Of a stretch of DNA of 53,247 nucleotides, positions 41,719-52,586 are shown piece by piece. The translations under genes were made by a program, and so were the position numbers. The stretch is from JAFARZ01 sp035651595. Its GTDB lineage: Bacteria > Actinomycetota > Actinomycetes > Streptosporangiales > Streptosporangiaceae. The stretch is taken from contig DASRFJ010000076.1 in the NCBI GenBank assembly GCA_035651595.1, forward strand, positions 1 to 53,247. The letters are read 5' to 3'. Under the pieces are notes generated by a model that was not told the origin of the DNA, ran no database searches, and was given only the letters and a program-made list of their open reading frames with translations. The number at the start of each line of letters is the position of its first letter. The stretch's first letter is position 1.

Positions 41719-42321
41719 TCACGCGCTGTGGACGAACGCAATGACCGAATTCGCCACCAGCTGTACCGCGATCGCCGCCAGCAGCAGGCCGGCGATCCGG
41801 GTCAGCAGCTCCACCCCGTTGTCGGTCAACATCCGGTGGATCACCGCCGAGAACCGCATCGCCAGCCAGGCCGCGGCCGCGACGCCGACGATCGCCGCCG
41901 CCAGCGCGATCCAGTTGGCCACGCCGTGTGCACGCTGGACATACAGCATGACCGCGACGATCGCACCCGGCCCGGCCAGCAGCGGCGTGCCGAGCGGGAC
42001 GAACGCGACGCTGGCGGTCCGCAGGTCCTGCTCGGTGGGTTCACTCGACTTGCCGGTCAGCAGCTCCAGCGAGACCAGCAGCAAGAGCAGCCCGCCGGCG
42101 CCCTCCAGGGCAGGCAGGCCGACGCCGAGGTAGTCGAGGATCGACCGGCCGAACAGCGCGAACACCACGATCACGCCGAACGCGACGACCGCGGCCTGCA
42201 AAGCCAGCGTGTTCCGGTCCCGGTCAGAGCGGCCCCTCGTCAGCCCGAGGAACACCGGCACGATGCCCGGCGGATCGGTGATCACGAGCATCGTGACGAA
42301 CACTTCCCAGAAGAACTTCAT
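41719..42321 (-). CDS. MarC-family integral membrane protein
   Basis: About 200 residues with six hydrophobic segments (for example FFWEVFVTMLVITDPPGIVP, VVAFGVIVVFALFG, GGLLLLLVSLELL, LAGPGAIVAVMLYV). The DPPG pair in the first helix and PLLAGPGAI are MarC family hallmarks (NAAT domain). Function in bacteria is unclear; the earlier antibiotic link of E. coli MarC is withdrawn. The start is taken at ATG 42321, giving the usual length; no clear ribosome site is seen. Confidence 0.88.
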   Translation of the reverse strand: MKFFWEVFVTMLVITDPPGIVPVFLGLTRGRSDRDRNTLALQAAVVAFGVIVVFALFGRSILDYLGVGLPALEGAGGLLLLLVSLELLTGKSSEPTEQDLRTASVAFVPLGTPLLAGPGAIVAVMLYVQRAHGVANWIALAAAIVGVAAAAWLAMRFSAVIHRMLTDNGVELLTRIAGLLLAAIAVQLVANSVIAFVHSA

Positions 42322-42404
42322 CGCGTTGCATACGATATCGAGTCCCTCACTGATCCTGGCAGCCACCGCTGCCCTGCCCCGCGCCACGCAACCAAGGCTT
42401 CGTC

Positions 42405-42450
42405 ATCGTGTGCGAAAAGCGCCGGGTATCCGGCGCTTTTCGCACACGAT
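42405..42450. repeat. 21-bp perfect inverted repeat, 4-base loop
   Basis: Arms 42405-42425 and 42430-42450 are perfect complements around GTAT, containing GCGCCGG/CCGGCGC and TTTT/AAAA. It lies upstream of marC and has only a short A/T stretch, so a terminator or a repeat element are both possible. Confidence 0.8.
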
Positions 42451-42664
42451 AATTCAACGACGGTGGCCGTCGGGGCGAATCGTCCCGAATGTACCTTTTA
42501 CGGCAGCTGTTCAGCAAGCGCTGCAGGCTGCGCATCCGACCTGAGGCCGCCTTCCGGGAGTGTCGGGAGCAGGCCTTCGAGTCCGAGGACCGGATGCCTG
42601 GGGAGGCTGCCGGTTTGCCCTGCTATGTGCGGCGGTGCACCTCTGCTCGCGTGGTTCCGTTCAT

Positions 42665-42713
42665 GATCGCGAAGAGTTTTACCCCCGAAACGGGGGCAAA
42701 AGGCTTCGCGATC
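42665..42713. repeat. Long hairpin, 20 of 23 base pairs, 3-base loop
   Basis: GATCGCGAAG...CCCCCG (42665-42687) and CGGGGG...CTTCGCGATC (42691-42713) pair at 20 of 23 positions around AAA. Resembles the palindrome at 47135-47181 in its C-run/G-run centre. Confidence 0.75.
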
Positions 42714-42856
42714 AACACGCCAGCACCGCTAACGCATTGAAACTGAGTCGTACGCTTGTACGAATCCAGTCGTCTCACGCCTGATGAATAGCCACCTTTT
42801 ACGCCGCCGGGCGGGCGCACGCTGGGGCTGGTGGGACGCGGCGGTAGAGTTGGGGT

Positions 42857-43312
42857 GTGTTTGACCGGGGGGTTCGAGCGCGGTGCCTGGAGGTGATCCG
42901 GGCGCTGCCGATGCCGCGGCCGTTCGACCTGGAGCGGTTCCGGCTGGGGCTGGGGTGCGATCGCGGCCGCGCGCTGCGGCTGGTCGCCGCGCCCGGCGCC
43001 GCCAAGGGCCTGTGCATCGCCACCGCCGACGAGGACTACATCTTCTACCCGCGGGACGCGCCGGCGGTCACCCAGTTGCACGTCATCGCGCGGGAGCTCG
43101 GGCACCTGCTGCTCGGCCACGCGGGCGCACCGGCGGCGACGAGCGAGATCGCCCGGCTGCTGCTCCCGTCCATGGACCCCGGACTGGTCGTCACCACGCT
43201 GACCAGAACCCGCTACTCACCGCGGGACGAGGACGAGGCTGAGCTGTTCGCGCTGCTCCTGCTCGACCACGTCGAAGTCGAGGAACGAGCTAGCCCCGCG
43301 CTGACCAGCTAG
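42857..43312 (+). CDS. ImmA/IrrE-like protein with altered HExxH
   Basis: 151 residues related to the toxin-like ImmA/IrrE N-terminal fold found upstream of regulatory genes in streptomycetes. The expected HELGHLLLGH reads RELGHLLLGH: the first zinc His is Arg, while later Glu-rich RDEDEAELFALLLLDHVEVE is kept. It is probably not a working protease and may act by binding. GTG start 42857, weak ribosome site. It precedes phaC by 51 bases but the role there is unknown. Confidence 0.7.
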   Translation: MFDRGVRARCLEVIRALPMPRPFDLERFRLGLGCDRGRALRLVAAPGAAKGLCIATADEDYIFYPRDAPAVTQLHVIARELGHLLLGHAGAPAATSEIARLLLPSMDPGLVVTTLTRTRYSPRDEDEAELFALLLLDHVEVEERASPALTS

Positions 43313-43363
43313 CTATAGGAATCCGCCCAGACCAAGAGCATGCTTGGCCAAGAGGAGGATTCC

Positions 43364-45067
43364 ATGGGCGAGGACACCAAGAGCGCGTGGGCGGACGGCG
43401 CCGTCGACGCGGCGGGCGGGCTCGACTTGCTGCTGACCGACGCGGCGCTCGGCATCGTGCGGATGCTCCGGCCGGACAGCTCCGTGCTGCGCCTGACCAA
43501 AGCGCTGGCTCGTCGGCCCGGACCGGCGGCACAAAGCGCCGCGGGACTCACCAGGGAGCTGTACCGGATCGCGGCCGGCCGTTCGGCGCTGGCGCCGCAC
43601 CCCAGGGACCGCAGGTTCGCCGACCCGGCGTGGCGGGGCAATCCGCTGCTCAGAAGGCTGGTGCAGGCCTACCTCGCGACGGCGGCGTCCGCCGAAGCGC
43701 TGCTCGACGGCGCGGACCTCGACTGGCGCGACGACACCCGGGTCCGGTTCCTGCTGACCAACCTCCTCGCCGCGGCCGCGCCGAGCAACAACCCGCTGGT
43801 CAACCCGGCGGCGTGGAAGGAGCTCATCGACACCGGCGGCGGCAACGTCGTGCGCGGGCTGCGCGCACTGGCCGAGGACCTCACCACGCAGCCGCGGGTG
43901 CCGTCGATGGTGCCGTCCGGCGCGTTCGAGGTCGGCAAGACGCTGGCGGTCACCCCCGGCGCCGTCGTGTACCGGACCGAGCTGTTCGAGCTGATCCAGT
44001 ACCAGCCGGCCACCGAGACCGTGTACGAGTTCCCGGTGCTGATCGTCCCGCCGATGATCAACAAGTTCTACATCACCGACCTGTCGCCCGGCCGGAGCAT
44101 GGTCGAGTACCTGGTCGGCCAGGGACTACAGGTGTTCGTGATGTCCTGGCGCAACCCGGATGCCAGGCACCGGGACTGGGGCCTGGACCGGTACGGGGAC
44201 GCACTCACCGACGCGCTGCACGCGACGCGGGTGATCTGCGGCGCCGCGAAGACCAGCGTGTGCGCGCTGTGCTCCGGCGGCATCCTCGCCGCCATGGTCG
44301 CCGCGCACCTGAACGTGACGAACCAGCTCGATCGGCTGGCCGGGCTGTGCCTCGGCGTCACGGTGCTGGATCACACCAGGGCGGGCACCGCGGCGGCGAT
44401 GGTCAGCGACCGCACCGCGGCGGCCGCGATGGCCGTCTCGCGGCGCCTGGGCTACCTGGACGGACGCGCGCTGGCCGAAGTCTTCGCGTGGTTGCGGCCG
44501 GACGACCTGATCTGGAACTACTGGGTCAACAACTACCTGCTCGGCAAGCCGCCGTCGGCCTTCGACATCCTGCACTGGAACGCGGACACGACACGGCTGC
44601 CCGCCGCACTGCACCGTGACTTCATCACGCTCGGCCTGACCGGGGCGCTGACCAAGCCGGACGCCGCGACGATGCTCGGCTCGCCGGTCGACCTGGCCGC
44701 GGTCGACGTCGACTCCTACGTGATCGCGGGCATCGCGGACCACATCTGCCCGTGGCAATCGTGCTACCGGAGCACCCAGCTGCTCGGCGGGAACGTCAAG
44801 TTCGTGTTGTCCACCAGCGGGCACATAGCTTCCATGGTCAATCCGCCGAGCAACCCGAAGGCGTCGTTCCGGACAGGACCGGCCAACCCGGCGGATCCGG
44901 ACCAGTTCCTCGCCGCCGCCAGCACCCTCGCCGGCAGCTGGTGGCCGGATTACGCGGCCTGGCTCGCCGAGCGCGGCGGCGAGCGCCGCCCCATCCCGGA
45001 GCGCCTCGGCAGCGAGGCGTACCCCGTACTGTCCCCGGCGCCGGGTACCTATGTCCACGACCACTGA
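43364..45067 (+). CDS. phaC: Poly(3-hydroxyalkanoate) polymerase PhaC
   Basis: 567 residues. An alpha/beta-fold enzyme that joins 3-hydroxyacyl-CoA into polyester granules. The lipase-like box is VCALCSGGILAAM (Cys nucleophile, about residue 303), LIVPPMINKFYITDLSPGRS is a family signature, HICPWQSCYRS carries the Asp region and STSGHIASMVNPP the His. ATG 43364 is chosen because GAGGAGG lies about six bases upstream. It overlaps the phaZ-like gene by 17 bases and, with the acyl-CoA dehydrogenase, forms a PHA operon. Confidence 0.95.
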   Translation: MGEDTKSAWADGAVDAAGGLDLLLTDAALGIVRMLRPDSSVLRLTKALARRPGPAAQSAAGLTRELYRIAAGRSALAPHPRDRRFADPAWRGNPLLRRLVQAYLATAASAEALLDGADLDWRDDTRVRFLLTNLLAAAAPSNNPLVNPAAWKELIDTGGGNVVRGLRALAEDLTTQPRVPSMVPSGAFEVGKTLAVTPGAVVYRTELFELIQYQPATETVYEFPVLIVPPMINKFYITDLSPGRSMVEYLVGQGLQVFVMSWRNPDARHRDWGLDRYGDALTDALHATRVICGAAKTSVCALCSGGILAAMVAAHLNVTNQLDRLAGLCLGVTVLDHTRAGTAAAMVSDRTAAAAMAVSRRLGYLDGRALAEVFAWLRPDDLIWNYWVNNYLLGKPPSAFDILHWNADTTRLPAALHRDFITLGLTGALTKPDAATMLGSPVDLAAVDVDSYVIAGIADHICPWQSCYRSTQLLGGNVKFVLSTSGHIASMVNPPSNPKASFRTGPANPADPDQFLAAASTLAGSWWPDYAAWLAERGGERRPIPERLGSEAYPVLSPAPGTYVHDH

Positions 45068-45881
45068 GACGCAGATCCGTACTGTCTCGGTGCGCGGACG
45101 GAAGATCAAGGTTGCCGTCCGCCCCGGCCGGCGTGGATCCCGCTTCCCCCTTTTTCTGCTGAACGGCATAGGTGCGAGTCTCGAGCTCCTCGAACCGTTC
45201 GTGAGCGAGGTGGACCCCGCGATCGAGGTGATCCGGTTCGATCCGCCCGGCGTGGGCGGCTCGCCGTTGCCGCCGGGGCCCTACCGGTTCGGCGGATTGT
45301 GCCGGCTGGTCGCCGAACTGCTGACCGAACTCGGCCATCCCGTCGCCGACGTCCTCGGCATCTCCTGGGGCGGCGCCGTGGCCCAGCATTTCGCCGCCTT
45401 CCATCGGGGCCGGTGCCGTCGGCTGGTGCTGGTCGCGACCGCGACCGGCGCGGTGATGGTGCCGGCCAGGCCGTCGGTGCTGAAGCACATGGTGACGCCG
45501 CAACGGTACCTGGACCACGGCTACCTGGAAAAGGTCGCCGGCCACCTCTATGGCGGGTCCGCCAGGGAGGATCCGGCCGGGGTCGCCGCCACTATGCACA
45601 ACGGGAACCGGGTCGGCTCACCGCTCGGCTACTTCTACCAGCTCGCCGCTGGGGCCGGCTGGACGAGCCTGCCGTTCCTGCCCACGCTGCGGCTGCCGAC
45701 GCTGATCATCGCCGGCCGGGACGACCCGCTCATCCCGCTGGCCAACGCCCGCCTCATGCACCGGCTCATCCCAGGTTCCCGGCTGCACCTGCACCCGGGC
45801 GGGCATCTTGCCCTGGTGACCGAGGCAGCCGAGCTGGCCCCGGTCGTATCTGGCTTTCTCAACGAGGGAGAGACGACGTGA
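45051..45881 (+). CDS. phaZ: Intracellular poly(3-hydroxyalkanoate) depolymerase-like hydrolase
   Basis: 276 residues of the mcl-PHA depolymerase (PhaZ) group. FLLNGIGASLELLEPFV, the nucleophile elbow GISWGGAVAQHF (Ser), IIAGRDDPLIPLANAR (Asp) and HPGGHLALVTEA (His) are typical. It would release hydroxyacids from stored polymer. It overlaps the phaC stop codon region by 17 bases and the next gene by GTGA, so turnover is coupled to synthesis. Confidence 0.88.
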   Translation: MSTTTETQIRTVSVRGRKIKVAVRPGRRGSRFPLFLLNGIGASLELLEPFVSEVDPAIEVIRFDPPGVGGSPLPPGPYRFGGLCRLVAELLTELGHPVADVLGISWGGAVAQHFAAFHRGRCRRLVLVATATGAVMVPARPSVLKHMVTPQRYLDHGYLEKVAGHLYGGSAREDPAGVAATMHNGNRVGSPLGYFYQLAAGAGWTSLPFLPTLRLPTLIIAGRDDPLIPLANARLMHRLIPGSRLHLHPGGHLALVTEAAELAPVVSGFLNEGETT

Positions 45882-47053
45882 CACCAGTGACGGACGCCGA
45901 CTTCTATCTGCTGGAACAGACCCTCGAGCCGTCCGGCCGCGACCTGCTGCACCGGATCAGGAGCTTCCTGGAGAAGGAGGTCCAGCCGGTCATCAACCAG
46001 TACTGGATCAGGGAGGAGTTCCCGCACGACATCGTGGCCGAGATGCGCTCGCTGGGCATCGCAGGCCTGTCCTACGACGGGTACGGCTGCCCCGGTGGCG
46101 GGTGCCTGCTGGACGGCATGGTCGCGATGGAGCTGGCCCGCGTCGACTCCTCGATCGCGACGTTCTTCGGCGTGCACAGCGGGCTGGCCATGGGTTCGAT
46201 CTACCTGTGCGGGTCCGAAGAGCAGAAGCAGCGCTGGCTGCCGGAGATGGCCCGGATGGAGAAGATCGGCGCGTTCGGGCTCACCGAGCCGGACGTCGGC
46301 TCCGGCGCCGCCGGCGGGCTCACCACCACCGCGCGCCGGGACGGCGACGAATGGGTGCTGGACGGCCAGAAGAAGTGGATCGGCAACGCGACGTTCGCCG
46401 ACTACGTAGTGATCTGGGCCAGGTCGCTGGAGGACGGCCAGGTCAAGGGCTTCGTGGTGGAGAAGGACACACCCGGGTTCGAGCCGTCGAAGATGCGCGA
46501 CAAGATCGCGCTGCGGGTGGTGCAGAACGCCCACATCACGCTCGACGGGGTGCGCGTTCGCGAGGAGAACCGGCTGCAGAACGCGAACACGTTCCGGGAC
46601 ACCGCCGCGGTGCTGCGGCTCACCCGGGCCGGGGTCGCCTGGCAGGCTACCGGCTGCGCGCGCGGCGCGTACGAGCACGCGCTCGCGTACGCGAAGCAAC
46701 GCCAGCAGTTCGGCCGCCCGATCGCCGGGTTCCAGCTGGTCCAGGACCTGCTGGTGCGCATGCTCGCGAACGTGACCGCGTCCGCGTGCCTGTGCGCCAG
46801 GCTATCCGCGCTCCAGCAGAACGACATGGCGTACGACCACCATTCGGCGCTCGCCAAGGCGTTCTGCACCGTGCGGATGCGAGAGACTGTCGGGTACGCC
46901 CGCGAACTGCTCGGCGGCAACGGCATCCTGCTGGAGAACCACGTCGGCCGTTTCGTCGCGGACGCCGAAGCGATTTACTCCTACGAGGGCACCCGCGAGA
47001 TCAACACACTGATCGTCGGCCGCGCGATCACCGGCACAAGCGCCTTCGTCTAG
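45878..47053 (+). CDS. Acyl-CoA dehydrogenase
   Basis: 391 residues. Flavoprotein that oxidises acyl-CoA to enoyl-CoA. FGLTEPDVGSGAAGGLTTTA is the flavin signature, DGQKKWIGNATFADYVVIWA and QQFGRPIAGFQLVQDLLVRM are typical, and YEGTREINTLIVGRAITG holds the C-terminal motif; the catalytic Glu of the GCDH-like group is at the YEGT site. GTG 45878 overlaps the phaZ stop, with GAGGGAGAG upstream. In the operon it could feed the PHA precursor pool from fatty acids. Confidence 0.92.
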   Translation: MTPVTDADFYLLEQTLEPSGRDLLHRIRSFLEKEVQPVINQYWIREEFPHDIVAEMRSLGIAGLSYDGYGCPGGGCLLDGMVAMELARVDSSIATFFGVHSGLAMGSIYLCGSEEQKQRWLPEMARMEKIGAFGLTEPDVGSGAAGGLTTTARRDGDEWVLDGQKKWIGNATFADYVVIWARSLEDGQVKGFVVEKDTPGFEPSKMRDKIALRVVQNAHITLDGVRVREENRLQNANTFRDTAAVLRLTRAGVAWQATGCARGAYEHALAYAKQRQQFGRPIAGFQLVQDLLVRMLANVTASACLCARLSALQQNDMAYDHHSALAKAFCTVRMRETVGYARELLGGNGILLENHVGRFVADAEAIYSYEGTREINTLIVGRAITGTSAFV

Positions 47054-47134
47054 GTGCCAGATGGGAGCGTTCCAAGATAAGCTGCGTTGCCGGCGTCCCG
47101 GTCTGCGCGGGCTCGGCGCAGCGCTTCGGAAATC

Positions 47135-47181
47135 ATTGCGGACAGTTACCCCCCCGAATCGGGGGGGTAACTGTCCGCAAT
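47135..47181. repeat. 23-bp perfect inverted repeat, single-base centre
   Basis: Arms 47135-47157 and 47159-47181 are perfect complements with one central A, ending in runs of seven C and seven G. It lies between the end of the acyl-CoA dehydrogenase gene and the convergent glycosidase gene, where it may act as a two-way terminator although no T-tract follows. Confidence 0.85.
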
Positions 47182-47262
47182 AATCTGGCGGACCTGAGGC
47201 CGCACCCGAAATATGGCTAGATGTCCCGTTCGCGGCGTGGGGTAGCCGCCGTCGCACTCGGG

Positions 47263-49881
<2,619 letters not shown>

Positions 49882-49921
49882 GACTGGACCTTATCGTGAG
49901 CGGACCTGGGGCCCGGCGGCG

Positions 49922-50536
49922 CTACTGGTCCAAGGGGAGACGGAACTTGCCGATGGTGCTGGCGGCACCGACCACGTGCGGGGCGATCGCGGCCATCAGC
50001 TTCTGGTAGGTCAGGTGGGTGCCGGAGACGTGCGAGACCGACAGGGCCCAGATCGTGAAGACATAATGGTGAATCTCGCCGTTCGGCGGTGGGCACGGAC
50101 CGCCGTAGCCGACCGTCGGATAGTCGTTGGTCCCCTCGCTGAACGGGTTACTGCCGTGGCCCTTGAGCGTGGTGACGTTCCTGGGGATGTTGTAGACGAC
50201 CCAGTGATGGAAGAAGTCGGCGACCGGCGCGTCCACGTCGGTGATCGTGAACGCGAAGCTCTTCGTCCCCTTCGGCACGTTGGACCAGTGCAGGGCGGGC
50301 GCCTGGTTCCTTCCCGAGCAGCCGGAGCCGGCCGAACCAGGACCGCCGAATTCGGCGCTGACCGGGAGGAAGCCGTCCTCATGGAAGTTGGGGCTGACGA
50401 TCGAGAACGGGTGGAAGAACATGGTTACCGCTGGTTTCGCGGGGGTGGCCGGGGCCGCCTCGACCGCGACAGTGGTCAGCGAGACGGCGACCAGCACCGA
50501 GCCGGCGATCGCCAGGGCACGCGGCTTGAAGCTCAT
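49922..50536 (-). CDS. Secreted PEBP / YbhB-YbcL family protein
   Basis: 204 residues. Signal peptide (KPRALAIAGSVLVAVSLTTV, cleavage after AVEAA) then the PEBP fold: GSGCSGRNQAPALHWSNVPK, FTITDVDAPVADFFHHWVVYN and GYGGPCPPPNGEIHHYVFTI, the ligand-binding DxDAP...HW and GPCPP...H motifs. Function in bacteria is unclear (small-ligand binding). ATG 50536 is chosen because GGAGG is seven bases upstream; the ATG at 50542 is too close. Confidence 0.9.
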   Translation of the reverse strand: MSFKPRALAIAGSVLVAVSLTTVAVEAAPATPAKPAVTMFFHPFSIVSPNFHEDGFLPVSAEFGGPGSAGSGCSGRNQAPALHWSNVPKGTKSFAFTITDVDAPVADFFHHWVVYNIPRNVTTLKGHGSNPFSEGTNDYPTVGYGGPCPPPNGEIHHYVFTIWALSVSHVSGTHLTYQKLMAAIAPHVVGAASTIGKFRLPLDQ

Positions 50537-50627
50537 TGACATTCCTCCTACCGCTACCGCCGTGACCCACGGCGGGCCCGGCGCACCCTCATTCGATACC
50601 GCGTTCCGGGGAGGCGGGCAAGGAGGT

Positions 50628-52586
50628 TTACTTCTTGAGGTGCTCGACCTGCGGGCGGAACTGGAGCATCACCTGGTCGAGGTTGGCCGCCGACAGCGTC
50701 GTAGACCAGATCACGCCGACGCTATCGTTGTCGAACCAGGCACACAACGCCACGCTGTTCGTGCCGATCGAGGCCTGGGTGCACACCGCCTGGCCGCCCA
50801 TCGGACCCGCGCTGACCACCTGGGCACCCTTGAATTTCTGGGTGAAGTTAGCGATTGAGCTCGCCGGGGACTGGTTCGGCAGGTGGCCGCCGATGAACGC
50901 GACGAGCTGCGGAGAGCTGCCGGTGGTGGCCGAACCCGACTCATACACGCGAGAGACCACGTTCGTCGCCGAGCTGCCGAGCCCAGCGCGGAACTGATTG
51001 ATCAGGGGACCGAGGTTGGCCGACTTCTCAAGCTTCGGTGCCCACTGGTAGCTGCCGACGCTGGCCGGGACGACGAGTTCGTGCGCGGGGCCGTTGCCGT
51101 GCGGGAACGCGAACTTCGTGATGCCGAAGATGGCCCCGCCCGCCACCACGACGATGCCGACGAGACCGAGTAGCAGCTTGTGGTCGTTGCTACCGCCACG
51201 GCGGCGGCCGATACGCTTGACGGTCGTTGCTGGCTTGCTGTCCTTGTCCTTGCTCTTGCTCTTGCGGACGCGGACATCGTCTTCGTCTGGGTCGTCGAGC
51301 AGCGCCGAGTGGCCGTCGTCTTCCTGCCAGTACTGCTCGAGGGCGTCAAGCTCGTCGTCTTCGGTCTCGATGTCCCAGGCGGCGGTGTCCGGCCCGGTCA
51401 TCGCAGGCATCGCGGCGGTTGCGTACGGGACTTCCGTGGCCGCCGGTGCGACAGGGGCGGGCGGCGCGGCAGCCAGCCGGGGCTGCGTGCTGAACGCCTG
51501 CGGCGCGTCGACCCTGGTCTGGTAGCGGCTTCCGGCGGGCGGGGTGAGCACGCCGACCGAAGACGGCTGCGCGAACACGGGCGCGGCCTGGAAGCCGAGC
51601 GCCATCGGGCTCGCCTGGGCACCGGGTGTACCGGTTCCGGTTCCCGGCGCGCGGGACAGGCCGACCATCGGGCCGGAGCCGGCGCCGGGCGCAGGTACCG
51701 CGCTCATCCGCGGGCCGTATCCGCCATGGCCGCCACCGTTCCCGCTGTTGCCCGGGTTCTGTGGCTGGCTGGACGGCCAGTCCTGGGCGGGAGCCTGCTG
51801 GTAGCCTTCGGGCCTTGCCGACGGACTCGGGCCAGCGGGACGGGAGGGCTGCTGCTGGAACGCCGGACCGCCGCGACGGAGCTCTTCATACCAGGCGTCG
51901 TCGTCCAGGGGTTCGTCATACCGCGAGTTGGCGGAGTCCTCCGCGTCGTCATAGTGAAGCTCGTCGTACCGGATCCCGGCTAGCCGGGGATCGGCGGCCT
52001 GGCGAGGCTCGTCGTAGCGGGGTTCCTCGTAGCGGGGAGGCTCTGCCTGCCGGGGACCTTCGCGGTAGACCTCCTGCGCCCCGGTCACCGGGTAGATCCG
52101 GTCCGCGCCCGCCGCGGAGCCTGGCCACGGCTGCTGGTAACCAGCGGGCGGATATGCCGGCGGGGGCTGATAAGCGGGGGGCGGCGGAGTCGGCGGAGCT
52201 GATGGAGCCGGCGCGATCGGAGCGGGAGCTACCGGGGCGCTCTGGTATGCCTGGTAGGCGCCGCTGCCACGCGGGCCGTCGTAGGAAGGGTCGGCGTACC
52301 CGGGGTCGCCGTAACCGTAGTCGTAGTCGTCGGCTGGACGCCGGTGCGGCTGCTGATATTGCTGGCGTCCTTGCCGAGGATCCACGTGCGTGTAGTCGGG
52401 CTCCCGCGGGTGGCGGCCATCCGCCGGGTACCCGTAGCTCGACTCGACAAGCTGGCGGTACTCGCCGCTGTCGAACTCCGAGCCGAACGGGACGTCCTCC
52501 CGCTCGGGCTGCGGGCCGCGGCCCGAATGGGGATGCTGCGCGGGTGACCACCCGCGCCCATCATGGGCCGACGAGCCGCTCCTCAT
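50628..52586 (-). CDS. Large disordered single-pass membrane protein
   Basis: About 650 residues. Residues 1-470 are low complexity, rich in Pro, Gln, Tyr, Asp and Gly, with repeated YDEP/YEEPRYDEPR and PPPPAYQPPPAYPP. One membrane segment (LLLGLVGIVVVAGGAIFGIT) follows a basic cluster KSKSKDKDSK, so the disordered part is in the cytosol. The external C-domain (about 165 residues) has two Cys (VCTQ, LCAW) that may form a disulfide. No family recognised. The start is uncertain (52586, or up to 52625). GGAG is 13 bases upstream of 52586. Confidence 0.75.
   Translation of the reverse strand: MRSGSSAHDGRGWSPAQHPHSGRGPQPEREDVPFGSEFDSGEYRQLVESSYGYPADGRHPREPDYTHVDPRQGRQQYQQPHRRPADDYDYGYGDPGYADPSYDGPRGSGAYQAYQSAPVAPAPIAPAPSAPPTPPPPAYQPPPAYPPAGYQQPWPGSAAGADRIYPVTGAQEVYREGPRQAEPPRYEEPRYDEPRQAADPRLAGIRYDELHYDDAEDSANSRYDEPLDDDAWYEELRRGGPAFQQQPSRPAGPSPSARPEGYQQAPAQDWPSSQPQNPGNSGNGGGHGGYGPRMSAVPAPGAGSGPMVGLSRAPGTGTGTPGAQASPMALGFQAAPVFAQPSSVGVLTPPAGSRYQTRVDAPQAFSTQPRLAAAPPAPVAPAATEVPYATAAMPAMTGPDTAAWDIETEDDELDALEQYWQEDDGHSALLDDPDEDDVRVRKSKSKDKDSKPATTVKRIGRRRGGSNDHKLLLGLVGIVVVAGGAIFGITKFAFPHGNGPAHELVVPASVGSYQWAPKLEKSANLGPLINQFRAGLGSSATNVVSRVYESGSATTGSSPQLVAFIGGHLPNQSPASSIANFTQKFKGAQVVSAGPMGGQAVCTQASIGTNSVALCAWFDNDSVGVIWSTTLSAANLDQVMLQFRPQVEHLKK

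Larger units (their letters stand above)
42388..42856. other. Intergenic region with two long palindromes
   Basis: 470 bases without a gene. It contains two long hairpins (42405-42450 and 42665-42713), described separately. Nothing else recognised. Confidence 0.6.
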
